From the NCBI GenBank assembly GCA_043720875.1, contig JAYSRU010000001.1:1-21382 (forward strand): 21,382 nt of DNA, in the 5' to 3' direction. This DNA comes from JAYSRU01 sp043720875. GTDB lineage: Bacteria; Bacteroidota; Bacteroidia; Flavobacteriales_D; Crocinitomicaceae. Made by a program: the position numbers and the translations under genes. The notes below the pieces were generated by a model. It ran no database searches and was not told the origin of the DNA. It saw only the letters and a list, made by a program, of their open reading frames with translations. Positions within the stretch are counted from its first letter, which is position 1, and every line of letters begins with the position of its first letter. This document shows positions 6,463-14,582 of this stretch, one piece after another.

Positions 6463-8211
6463 TTATTTCATCATAGATTTTAAATCAATTGGTCCGTTTT
6501 CCAATTTTAATACGCCACGTGGACAAACTGCCGAACAAATTCCACAGCCCACACAACTTGCTCGTTTGATATCTTCGCCTTTCTGTGCATATGCTCTTAC
6601 ATCGATTCCTTGTTCACAATACGTGCTACAATTTCCGCAAGAAATACATTGCGCACCGTTGGTTGTAATTCTAAATTTTGAAACAAAACGCTGAAACAAT
6701 CCCATATAACCAGCCATTGGACACCCAAACCTGCACCAAACTCTGTTTCCTAATATTGGGTAAAACCCAACACCAATTACTCCAGAAAACGCAGAACCAA
6801 TAAAGAATCCGTAGGCATTTTTGATTGAAGAAGATTTAAGCATGAAGGCATGTTTGCTTCCAGAAAAATAGGCAATCACTAACATAATCATAATGAACGC
6901 AAAGATTACGATTGCCGCTATAAGTACATTGTTCTTTTTCCCATTGATTCTGTAAGCGTAAATCAATCCTAGAATTCCGAGTAATGAAATGCCCATTAGA
7001 ATGCTGAAAATAATTGTTTTATTAAATGATGGAAAAACTAACGCAAATTCTTTTCCTGCGAAATAGGTATACAAAACTCCAGCAGTCATCACAAAAACAA
7101 AAACCATCACCGAATGAATTACCCAACGTTCAATTTTCCAAGCCGTAACTGACTTATCGGACAACTGACGAAAGCTATCGCCGGCAGTTTCGGCTAAACC
7201 ACCACAACCACAAAACCATGAACAATACCAACGTTTACCGACCAAGAAAGTGACAAACGGAGTAATCACTAAAAACATAATGATACTCCAAGACAAATAG
7301 GCCATCCCAACGGGTTGATATGCTTTTTGTGCGTAGGCTTCCAAATGTCCGGGAGTAAATGCCGACTCATCCAAAGGCCACGTTTTTACCGGATTTCCAT
7401 TGTAATAACCTAAGTATTCTCCATCCACGGTTGCACTATTAAAGTTCAAGCCTTCCATGATTTGAGGCAAGAAATAAGCAAAAACGAGTTGTGAAAATAT
7501 AACCACCACAGTTCTCCAAAATTGGTAACGATTGTGTCTGTACTTCACCATAAACTTGATTCCTAAAAAGAAAATCAAAAAGGTATAAATCGTTCCGTAA
7601 ACAAACCATTGATCTGCACTTTTACCTTGCAACAAGAATGAAATTGGATCAAACAACCGCACCAATGCTTCTAAGGAATCGCTGTACCAATACAATTGAA
7701 TATAAAAAATGGTGAAAATCACACCGGCAAACCAGCCAAAAATTCCTCGGGCGGTTAATGAATTAAAAGTATTGTAATTGTTTTTAATTCCAGCAACATG
7801 GCTTTTATACGAACCATACGTGTAGACAACAATTCCTATTGCCATCAATAACATACACCATGGAATAACTATAAACCCAACCTTTAGTTCGATTTTCATT
7901 AGGCTCAATAAAATGGGCGTTAACCCAATCAAACTCACCAACAATCCAATTTTTTGGGTCCAATTTGTTTGTTTACTATACACCGAAGAAAATTTCACGT
8001 CCATATCTTTTCGAAATGTAAAAAGCAACGAACCAGATAACATGAAAACGAATGCGAGAATAGTCTCCAACTTTTCTTTCAGCAGATAATTTTTGAAATG
8101 GGCATCAAGTAACAAAAGAATCCCAAGGATAAAAAGTGCAATTCCAATTTTTGAAAGCATTGGAATTGATTGCGACTTACTTCCGCTTAGTGAATAATTT
8201 GTAGGTTTCAT
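6463..8211 (-). CDS. Polytopic membrane 4Fe-4S protein (NapH/CcoG/NosR-like)
   Basis: This 582-residue protein has about ten hydrophobic segments, for example 20-36, 50-66, 88-105, 112-132, 155-175, 205-220, 233-250, 303-325, 362-384 and 400-450. It has three cysteine-rich regions: C330-SWF-C334-G-C336, C493-RFG-C497-P, and two ferredoxin motifs C522/C525/C528/C532 and C553/C556/C559/C563. The YCSWFCGCGG and WCRFGCPM motifs with C-terminal ferredoxin clusters are typical of membrane electron-transfer proteins such as NapH, NosR and CcoG. It probably passes electrons between a quinol or flavoprotein and an unknown acceptor. It is 4 bp downstream of the FAD oxidoreductase and 60 bp upstream of DUF547-arsS. 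The link to arsenosugar synthesis is inferred from context only. Confidence 0.85.
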   Translation of the reverse strand: MKPTNYSLSGSKSQSIPMLSKIGIALFILGILLLLDAHFKNYLLKEKLETILAFVFMLSGSLLFTFRKDMDVKFSSVYSKQTNWTQKIGLLVSLIGLTPILLSLMKIELKVGFIVIPWCMLLMAIGIVVYTYGSYKSHVAGIKNNYNTFNSLTARGIFGWFAGVIFTIFYIQLYWYSDSLEALVRLFDPISFLLQGKSADQWFVYGTIYTFLIFFLGIKFMVKYRHNRYQFWRTVVVIFSQLVFAYFLPQIMEGLNFNSATVDGEYLGYYNGNPVKTWPLDESAFTPGHLEAYAQKAYQPVGMAYLSWSIIMFLVITPFVTFLVGKRWYCSWFCGCGGLAETAGDSFRQLSDKSVTAWKIERWVIHSVMVFVFVMTAGVLYTYFAGKEFALVFPSFNKTIIFSILMGISLLGILGLIYAYRINGKKNNVLIAAIVIFAFIMIMLVIAYFSGSKHAFMLKSSSIKNAYGFFIGSAFSGVIGVGFYPILGNRVWCRFGCPMAGYMGLFQRFVSKFRITTNGAQCISCGNCSTYCEQGIDVRAYAQKGEDIKRASCVGCGICSAVCPRGVLKLENGPIDLKSMMK

Positions 8212-8215
8212 AAGC

Positions 8216-9559
8216 TTAGTTTTTTAATAAAGATTTCCACCATACTTTCTTGGCTATTTGCACATTTTTGTTGAATTCTTCGTTGTACTTATCCAGTATT
8301 TCTGACTCATAATGTTTAAAAAATTCAGGATCAAAATTTGCAGATTTTAGATTTGATATTACCTCATCCATCGTTGCACCTTTTTCGATCCATTCGTTAA
8401 AAAGTTCATGTCGTAAGCGAACACCAAATGTATTTACACCCATAAATTGTTGCGTTGTTGCATTAAAGATGAAACGTAAAAGAATCGTTTCTTGCACGTT
8501 TTTAAATATAAACTCCGCTTCATTTTCTTGCAAGACCGAGTAAACATTTCCATAGGTTTGGTATTCCACATCAAAAAACTTTGCACTGTTAAACCAGATG
8601 CCAGGATTGTAATCTGTTGGCGTTCCAGCCATTGATTTTGCCAAAGCTTGTCCCATCATTTTACCGGTGTACCAAACTGGCTCAATCGCTCTTCTTCCTG
8701 GTTTTGGTTCCATTAACTCGATACAATCGCCTATTCCATAAACATTTTGAATGTTGGTTTCTAGTAAACCATTTACCAGAATCCCTCGATTTACCTTGAT
8801 GCCAGAGGAAGCATTCAACCAACCTACGTTGGATTCGACCCCTATTGTCATTCCAACAAATTGACAATCAATCACTTTGCCAGTTAGCGTTTTAATACCT
8901 GTTACTTTTGTGTCGCCAATAAATTCTGCAATTTCTGTTTCATAATGAAAATGTACGTTATGATGTTTATCGAAATGCTTTTGTAAGAAATCTCCTTCTT
9001 CTCGTGAAATCACGGCTTTCCAAAAATGTGTTTCTCTGACTAAAAAGTGCACCTCGATATTTCGAGACAACAACATTTCTGCTAATTCAATTCCGATCAA
9101 ACCTCCACCAGCAATTACCGCGGTTTTGCATTCCTTGTTATTCTGCGGAAGGGTTTCCAAGTCTTGTTTAAAATATAAACCTTGTATTCCCTCTAAATTA
9201 AATCCAGGCGTATTGACCTGTCTTGGTTTCGATCCCGTTGCAATGATCAACTCATCGTAACTCATGTGTTCTCCTGACTCAAATGTGATAAATTTATTTT
9301 CTGAATTGACTTCAACGACTTTATTAAACACAAGGTCTATTTGTGCGTCATCCCAAAACTTATGCGAGTAAGGTTCTAAATTTTCTTGTGTCATGTGACC
9401 CATGTACACATACATTAACGCGGTTCGCGAGAAAAATAAATCAGATTCTTCCGAAATGAGAGAAATTGAAAATTTTGATACTGAAAGGTCATGCTTTCGC
9501 AGTTCTCTTGCAAACGTAGCGCCTGCTATACCATTCCCAATGATAACAATGTTTTTCAT
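8216..9559 (-). CDS. NAD(P)/FAD-dependent oxidoreductase (pyridine nucleotide-disulfide type)
   Basis: This is a 447-residue flavoprotein. It has an N-terminal FAD Rossmann loop GNGIAG (8-13), the ATGS motif (107-110), a second NAD(P)H-binding loop GGGLIG (151-156) and the FAD-closing GIGDC (285-289). The fold resembles NADH:rubredoxin/ferredoxin reductases and the NirB N-terminus, with a C-terminal extension of about 100 residues. No CxxxxC redox disulfide is seen, so it is not a thioredoxin- or mercuric-reductase type. The likely role is to move electrons from NAD(P)H to an iron-sulfur partner, and the obvious partner is the membrane 4Fe-4S protein starting 4 bp downstream. No N-terminal signal is seen, so the protein is cytoplasmic. 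Confidence 0.85.
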   Translation of the reverse strand: MKNIVIIGNGIAGATFARELRKHDLSVSKFSISLISEESDLFFSRTALMYVYMGHMTQENLEPYSHKFWDDAQIDLVFNKVVEVNSENKFITFESGEHMSYDELIIATGSKPRQVNTPGFNLEGIQGLYFKQDLETLPQNNKECKTAVIAGGGLIGIELAEMLLSRNIEVHFLVRETHFWKAVISREEGDFLQKHFDKHHNVHFHYETEIAEFIGDTKVTGIKTLTGKVIDCQFVGMTIGVESNVGWLNASSGIKVNRGILVNGLLETNIQNVYGIGDCIELMEPKPGRRAIEPVWYTGKMMGQALAKSMAGTPTDYNPGIWFNSAKFFDVEYQTYGNVYSVLQENEAEFIFKNVQETILLRFIFNATTQQFMGVNTFGVRLRHELFNEWIEKGATMDEVISNLKSANFDPEFFKHYESEILDKYNEEFNKNVQIAKKVWWKSLLKN

Positions 9560-9662
9560 ACGTTGAAAGCCTTAACCTGCGGCATAGGATTAAATTTAAG
9601 TTGCTTAAAAATGGAAAAATAGATAAATCTAGTGAGTTCAACCCCATTTAATTACGTAAAAA

Positions 9663-10514
9663 TTACTTTTTTCGTTTTAGATCATAAAAAATTCCTGCGG
9701 AAAAACTTGGGGCGGCAATAATATTTCTGGCGTGCAAAGCGAAACCAACTTCTCCCATAATTCCGAATCCATGTTTAAACCTATACATCACCTGCGGACT
9801 AATCCCAAAATATTCAAGGTTATTAGAATATATTCCTGGGTACTTAGAATCTGGTTGAGACCCGTTAAAAAGTGAAGATTTAGAATCAATTTTTAGTACT
9901 GCGAAAAATTTATCTTTTCGGTTGTATCCAATTTCACCACCAACACGTATTTCATCTGAATAATTGTTCGTTCGATTGTTAAACCCTGCATACATGGTAG
10001 CCCAATAGTTTTTCTTAAACCCTTTGGAAATGTCAAATCTCAACATTTGACTAAAATCGTCATCTCCTAAATGCAGCTCTTTTGTTGTACCGCTTCGATA
10101 ATCCCCTGAGTTGATTCCTGCCCAAAGAGACACGCTAGCATTAAATCCTTTTTTTTCTAAAAATCGATATTTCAAAGCAAGGTCAATATCTCCTATCCCT
10201 AAGGCTTTATCTTTGCTGTAACTATTTCCTGAAGAATCGATTCCTGATTGTTGCGTAACAGCAGTAACAAAGGGTGAATACACGATGGCACAAAACCGAT
10301 TAGTTAAACCGTATTCGCCGTAAATATTGGTTGTCATAACTGTTGCAAGGGGGGAAGCAATAATTTTCGCGTACGGATTTGCAAAATACCCGCCGCCAAT
10401 GTAACGTTGAGATAGCATAAAAAAACCTTCCCCTTTTTTGGGTGTCCAGCCACCTCCGGCTATAAGCTGAAATGGCCCAATAATCATAACCAATATTAAC
10501 AATTGAATTTTCAT
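9663..10514 (-). CDS. Outer-membrane beta-barrel protein
   Basis: The protein has 283 residues with a signal peptide (about 1-19, ending LIAGG). Many alternating amphipathic strands with aromatic ends follow, such as MTTNIYGEYGL, IDLALKYRF, WATMYAGFN and PQVMYRFKHGFGIMGEVGF, and the protein ends in a strand (FSAGIFYDL) followed by a basic tail. It resembles the transporter-like barrels of the phenol-degradation MetA family, but no specific substrate can be assigned. It precedes the FAD oxidoreductase by 103 bp on the same strand, so it may be the first gene of the arsenic cluster and act as a channel or sensor, or it may be independent. A TATATTTG box lies just upstream. Confidence 0.7.
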   Translation of the reverse strand: MKIQLLILVMIIGPFQLIAGGGWTPKKGEGFFMLSQRYIGGGYFANPYAKIIASPLATVMTTNIYGEYGLTNRFCAIVYSPFVTAVTQQSGIDSSGNSYSKDKALGIGDIDLALKYRFLEKKGFNASVSLWAGINSGDYRSGTTKELHLGDDDFSQMLRFDISKGFKKNYWATMYAGFNNRTNNYSDEIRVGGEIGYNRKDKFFAVLKIDSKSSLFNGSQPDSKYPGIYSNNLEYFGISPQVMYRFKHGFGIMGEVGFALHARNIIAAPSFSAGIFYDLKRKK

Positions 10515-10537
10515 TATATGACAGATTTAAATTCCGT

Positions 10538-10545
10538 CAAATATA
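10538..10545 (-). promoter_or_regulatory. Candidate -7 promoter box (TATATTTG) for the beta-barrel gene
   Basis: The minus-strand sequence TATATTTG matches the Bacteroidota TAnnTTTG box exactly and lies 23 bases before the ATG at 10514. No clear -33 TTTG was found at the usual distance. A 6-bp inverted repeat (ACTGTC 10549-10554, GACAGT 10579-10584) sits just upstream. Confidence 0.45.
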
Positions 10546-10599
10546 ACGACTGTCTTAGAGATTGCTTGTCAGATGGAGGACAGTTTAGCGTTATCCTTG

Positions 10600-12231
10600 C
10601 TAATGTTGAACATTCAATTTAGCATGCAAAACGGTTCCTTCTTTGGAAACGACTTGTAAGGTATAAAAGCCATTAGCAAATGACAAAACGTCGATAAATT
10701 CGACAAAATCGTTGGTTTTGAACACCAATTCTCCCAAATTATTAATCAAGGTCACTGCTTTCCAATCTGAAACTTGAATGTGCAAGAAATCATTTACTGG
10801 ATTTGGATAAATACCTACCGTAGATATTGTCTCTTCATTTAAATTAGCCGTATTAACGTAAGTCCCGTTATCATAAATATGATGTGCAAATATATCGAAA
10901 ACACCTGCTCTTTTATCTTGCCAAACAAAGATAGAACCACCTTTACCATCGGGTACATTTTTCGGACTTTTTTGAGTATCCGTGGCAGTTCCAATATCGC
11001 TACCATTCGTAAGCCATAGTAAATTCCCGTTCGCACTAACATGTTGCGCTTTAATATTGAAACCATTACTGCTCGAATCTTGCCAAGTCACGATAGCTCC
11101 TCCAAGCGTATCTTCGCACATGTTGGGATTAATTTGATTGAATGTACTGTTGCAAATTGCGATACCATTCGCAGTCCACATTACCGTGCCTAAGGCATCA
11201 ATACGTTGCGCATAAATATCTGTATTTCCGGCTCTGCTATCTTTCCATGCAACGATTACTCCAACAACTTTATTAGATAAAATTTCTGGAGCAGACTGAC
11301 TTCCTGTTGCATTACAAACAGCTAAACCATTAGCAGCAAAATGAGTTACCCCATTACTATCCACTTTTTGAAGAAAAATATCATAATCCAATCCATTACG
11401 CTTGTCTGCCCATGTAATGTATGCGCCACCTGTTGAATTACTTGGATCGATTTTAGGATTACTTTGCGTATTGGTACTTGAACAAATTGGCACCGCAGTA
11501 TTTCCCCATTGAAGTACTCCGTCTTTGGAAATGCGCTGTGCATAAATATCGTACTCTCCGAAGCGTTTATCTTGCCACGTAACAATTGCTCCACCTCGGC
11601 CATCTTTTTGAAGTTTCGGATTAATCCGTTTCCCTCCAGTTTGACACAAAGCAACCCCTCCAGCTGTCCAAAGCACAACTCCGTTTGCATTAACGCGTTG
11701 GCCCCAAACATCCCATTCTAAATCCAATTGCTCCCAAACCACAATAGCACCACCTGCCCCGTCGCTTGCAATTTTTTCATTGTGTTCCCGCACTGGCTTA
11801 TTTGCAATTGCAACACCATTCACTGCCCAAAGCACTACTCCATTTGAGTCTACGCGTTGCGCATAAACATCTCTATTTACAGGATCTGCACGTCTATCGC
11901 TCCAAGAAACGATTACTCCACCCGCCATATCGCTAATAATGTTTGGAGTACTTTGATCTGACGCATCATTACAAATATTAATGCCGTTCGCGGCCCAAAG
12001 CGGAACCCCTAATTTATTCACCCGTTGCAGGTATATATCGGGCAATCCATTGCGTTCATCTTTCCAAACAATGAACGCACCACCTTTATCATCGTCTAAA
12101 ATACGTGGATCATTCTGTTTAAAAGCTTCCGTACAAATTGGCGTATTGATTGCAGGGTTATTGGACCATTGTGCTGAAAACGACAACGTGAAACATAAAA
12201 ATGAGAGTGTAGTTAGTATCGTTTTTATCAT
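10600..12231 (-). CDS. T9SS-secreted beta-propeller-like repeat protein
   Basis: The protein has 543 residues: a signal peptide (about 1-20, ending FSAQ), a repeat region (about 22-460) and a type IX secretion C-terminal sorting domain (about 472-543, starting VGIYPNPVND and ending in a hydrophobic/basic strand). The repeats are about 53 residues, with the consensus GGAIVTWQDKR, DIYAQRVDSNG, LWxxNGVAIC, then a Q/P-rich turn ending in D. Seven are complete. The eighth lacks its second half, and the N-terminus begins with the missing half. Such periodicity suggests a cell-surface or released beta-propeller, with no enzyme motif seen. A weak TACTTTTA box at 12263-12256 could drive it. The function is unknown; adhesion or ligand binding is a guess. 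Confidence 0.85.
   Translation of the reverse strand: MIKTILTTLSFLCFTLSFSAQWSNNPAINTPICTEAFKQNDPRILDDDKGGAFIVWKDERNGLPDIYLQRVNKLGVPLWAANGINICNDASDQSTPNIISDMAGGVIVSWSDRRADPVNRDVYAQRVDSNGVVLWAVNGVAIANKPVREHNEKIASDGAGGAIVVWEQLDLEWDVWGQRVNANGVVLWTAGGVALCQTGGKRINPKLQKDGRGGAIVTWQDKRFGEYDIYAQRISKDGVLQWGNTAVPICSSTNTQSNPKIDPSNSTGGAYITWADKRNGLDYDIFLQKVDSNGVTHFAANGLAVCNATGSQSAPEILSNKVVGVIVAWKDSRAGNTDIYAQRIDALGTVMWTANGIAICNSTFNQINPNMCEDTLGGAIVTWQDSSSNGFNIKAQHVSANGNLLWLTNGSDIGTATDTQKSPKNVPDGKGGSIFVWQDKRAGVFDIFAHHIYDNGTYVNTANLNEETISTVGIYPNPVNDFLHIQVSDWKAVTLINNLGELVFKTNDFVEFIDVLSFANGFYTLQVVSKEGTVLHAKLNVQH
10852..12168 (-). repeat. About eight 53-residue coding repeats
   Basis: Within the T9SS protein, repeat starts (GG followed by hydrophobic residues and W) occur roughly every 53 residues from residue 50 onward. 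The repeats diverge at the DNA level, so they are ancient rather than recent tandem copies. The split unit (tail first at the N-terminus, head last) fits a circularly closed propeller. Confidence 0.75.
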
Positions 12232-12340
12232 ATAATTTTAAAAATTAGCTAAAAATAAAAGTAATCAAAAAATAGATTTGTTTAACTTTTGGAACTGTGA
12301 CGTGCAAAACTATCTAAAAGATGCATGGACAAAACCTGTA

Positions 12341-13339
12341 TTAAATTTTCCAAGCCCTCAAGATTTCTTTAAATGAAGCTGTTTTAAAGCCATTCGTTTT
12401 ATTAATGAAAGCAATTTCGGCTAATCTTTTCCAATGCCAAATAATGGAACTATATGCTTTCCAAATACTAAAGTCAACATCATATACATGTCCCGGTTCT
12501 GAGCTAACGCCATTAAGTTCCATAATCTTAATATTCAAGCCTTTTATCAGGTCTTCTTCGGAAGTAACTTTTAAATCAAATCTACCAAAAAAAAAGCCAT
12601 CAATTGGCAAACAAATGGCATCAAAAACCACATTAAGTTTATCTTCAATTAAGTCATTTCTATTAATAAATCGTGTGCCTCGGCAATGGTTCCCTATTGG
12701 CTCTAAGATTAACGCTTCTCCCTTGTTCAAAACGTGATTGAGGTAGCTTTCTGATCGTTCTTGTTGGAAACGGCGAATTTGAAACCGAGCGCGCACAGTT
12801 TGTTTCATAAGTTGTAGCACAGAACTAGTACCATCACCGATAACAGTTAAAAATTCTTTTCCGGTAATTGAGCTTACTTTTCCTTTGGTTTCATTTGGCA
12901 AACGACTATACAACACGCCAAGCTCAATTGGATAAGTCACATATTCTTGAACTAAGAATATTTCTGTTTGCTTTGAGAAATACATCAAATATTCATCCAT
13001 TGATTCTATTTTCATCACACCAGTTCCACGTTCACCTACGTCAGGTTTTACGATTAGCGGAAAAGTAAATGTTTCCAATTTTAGCTTTTCTTCGGGTAAA
13101 TTTGGATCAATAAAAACTGTTTGCGGTAAATAGTTGGAAGGAATCAATTTCATGATTTCTTCTTTGGACTCACCAAAAAATCCACCGAGGTAAATTCCAG
13201 GGTTAGCCGCACTAAAAAATGCCCACGACCTGTACTTCATCGCTAAGTATAAATAATACGGGAAAATTGGCATATAAAACACCCACATTGGCCAATATTC
13301 ATACTTGCTGATTCGGGCAAAGAAAGAAGTTAATCTCAT
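12341..13339 (-). CDS. ATP-grasp family ligase-like protein
   Basis: The protein has 332 residues from the ATG at 13339, which is preferred because it lies 1 bp after the NRDE gene's stop; an in-frame ATG at 13378 would overlap that gene. ATP-grasp elements are visible: FPLIVKPDVGERGTGV (about 93-108, nucleotide-binding lysine and glycine-rich loop), VQEYV (about 120-124), FFGRFDLKV (about 250-258) and the Mg-binding IMELNG (about 272-277). The aromatic N-terminus (YWPMWVFYMPIF, about 15-26) suggests membrane association. It resembles D-Ala-D-Ala ligase-like proteins but lacks enough specific features to name a substrate, and a role in a carboxylate-amine ligation is only inferred. It is the last gene of the minus-strand block. 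Confidence 0.8.
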   Translation of the reverse strand: MRLTSFFARISKYEYWPMWVFYMPIFPYYLYLAMKYRSWAFFSAANPGIYLGGFFGESKEEIMKLIPSNYLPQTVFIDPNLPEEKLKLETFTFPLIVKPDVGERGTGVMKIESMDEYLMYFSKQTEIFLVQEYVTYPIELGVLYSRLPNETKGKVSSITGKEFLTVIGDGTSSVLQLMKQTVRARFQIRRFQQERSESYLNHVLNKGEALILEPIGNHCRGTRFINRNDLIEDKLNVVFDAICLPIDGFFFGRFDLKVTSEEDLIKGLNIKIMELNGVSSEPGHVYDVDFSIWKAYSSIIWHWKRLAEIAFINKTNGFKTASFKEILRAWKI

Positions 13340-13340
13340 C

Positions 13341-14057
13341 TTAATTATTGAGTGAGCATAGGAGCGATTTTCCATCAATTAGATCCTTGTAGTAAATAGT
13401 TGAACCACTATCCTTAACCATTATACTGGAAATGCTTACTGTTTTCTTGTTCTTCTCTTCCATTACAATATTCGTTTCTCCCGAAGGATCTCCTTCAAAC
13501 GAATGAAAAGCAATACAGCTCTCTTGCGAAGGTTCCGCACGCTTTAAACTCCATTGCTTAAATATTTCTTTCCTCAATTCTATTGTCGTTTTACTGTACA
13601 AGGTAGCAGATGACCAAATATGATTCTCTAAGTGATTTAATAACGACAATACCGCTATGTTTCCATCCCAAAGTAATTCGTACAAACACTGCTTATTCTT
13701 AATTTTTCCAGTTATAATCAAGGTGAACGGCTCAATGCCATCGAAAAGATATCCAGTTTTGAAATCTTGTGGGGTATCAAATTGATAATAATCTAACAAC
13801 ATGAGTCCTCTACTCATGCGATATCTAGGCTGAGGCAAATGTTTTTCCTTGGCGCCATTTAGTAAGCACAGGGTAAATCCTTTTGGGTCATGTGCGATCC
13901 AAGTTCCTTTCGCTTGCGGATCTTGCGGGAAATATATTTCCTTTCCGTGTACAGAATGCAATTCAAAAGGAGTGGCTTTTGCTCTTTCAATTGCTTCATC
14001 TCGGTTGGAATTTAAAATGAAGTTTTCACCCGCAGCAATATAAGTAACCGTGCACAT
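13341..14057 (-). CDS. NRDE family protein (TANGO2-like)
   Basis: This is a 238-residue protein with the family's N-terminal Met-Cys (MCTVTYI) and the name-giving motif NSNRDE at 16-21. Further conserved stretches are DPQAKGTWIA and FTLCLLNG. After removal of Met1, Cys2 would be N-terminal, as in Ntn-hydrolase folds, but the activity of the family is not settled; animal TANGO2 has been linked to acyl-CoA and haem handling. The start lies 1 bp beyond the DinB-like gene's stop, and the stop lies 1 bp before the ATP-grasp start, so all three are probably co-transcribed. The GDPSGETNIVME region near the C-terminus is typical of the family. Confidence 0.88.
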   Translation of the reverse strand: MCTVTYIAAGENFILNSNRDEAIERAKATPFELHSVHGKEIYFPQDPQAKGTWIAHDPKGFTLCLLNGAKEKHLPQPRYRMSRGLMLLDYYQFDTPQDFKTGYLFDGIEPFTLIITGKIKNKQCLYELLWDGNIAVLSLLNHLENHIWSSATLYSKTTIELRKEIFKQWSLKRAEPSQESCIAFHSFEGDPSGETNIVMEEKNKKTVSISSIMVKDSGSTIYYKDLIDGKSLLCSLNN

Positions 14058-14058
14058 A

Positions 14059-14571
14059 TTATTGCGCTTTTAGTTGTAAAGCACTTTCCTTATATTGAAT
14101 TGTTGAGTAAGCCATTCCAACGTTAGCGCCAAGTTCAATTTGAGGATAACAGCTATTGATGAAAGCTGTAAGCATAGCTAAGTGATGTGTTGTGTGTTCT
14201 AAATTGTAATGCATTTCCCTTAATAAAGAACTTGACATTTCATAACAGACCTCAGAAATTATGGTTGTCACTACAATTTCTTGATCTTTTTCAACGCTTT
14301 TAATCCATTCCTCAATTTTAACTACCAAGTCCAACGCAACCAATGGGTTTTCTTCAAGAATAAGTTTGCGTTCTCGTTTATCATAACTAATAATCAATGA
14401 GCCCTTATACATAAGTGTCTCCCAAAATTCTAGTATATGACGCACATGCTGACCAATGCTCGAACCATTTAGCGCTTGTTGCGGAATTGTGTAATCTGGG
14501 AATGCCACTTGTTCTAGCACAGCGGCAACATGTCGCAATTCACCTATGGATTTCGCTTTTATATCTTTCAT
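14059..14571 (-). CDS. DinB family protein
   Basis: This is a 170-residue four-helix-bundle protein. Histidines are placed as in the DinB/YfiT metal site: H42 and H45 (GQHVRHILEFW), then H126 with H129-H130 (NLEHTTHHLAM). DinB-superfamily proteins bind a divalent metal, and several act as thiol-dependent transferases, but this subgroup has no assigned reaction. It sits between the nitroreductase (11-bp gap) and the NRDE protein (1-bp gap). There is no signal peptide, so it is cytoplasmic. The family call is secure; the function is unknown. Confidence 0.8.
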   Translation of the reverse strand: MKDIKAKSIGELRHVAAVLEQVAFPDYTIPQQALNGSSIGQHVRHILEFWETLMYKGSLIISYDKRERKLILEENPLVALDLVVKIEEWIKSVEKDQEIVVTTIISEVCYEMSSSLLREMHYNLEHTTHHLAMLTAFINSCYPQIELGANVGMAYSTIQYKESALQLKAQ

Positions 14572-14582
14572 GATTCAGTGAA

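Noticed and set aside
8617..8867. Open frames of about 60 codons inside the FAD oxidoreductase gene
   Set aside because: They are shadow frames of a clearly coding gene with complete motifs.
10839..11711. Alternate-frame open frames inside the repeat protein, apparently repeated
   Set aside because: The coding repeats themselves generate repeated shadow frames; no independent start context or recognisable protein.
13340..13378. Longer N-terminus for the ATP-grasp protein
   Set aside because: It overlaps the NRDE gene; the ATG at 13339 sits 1 bp after that gene's stop and begins the conserved-looking part.
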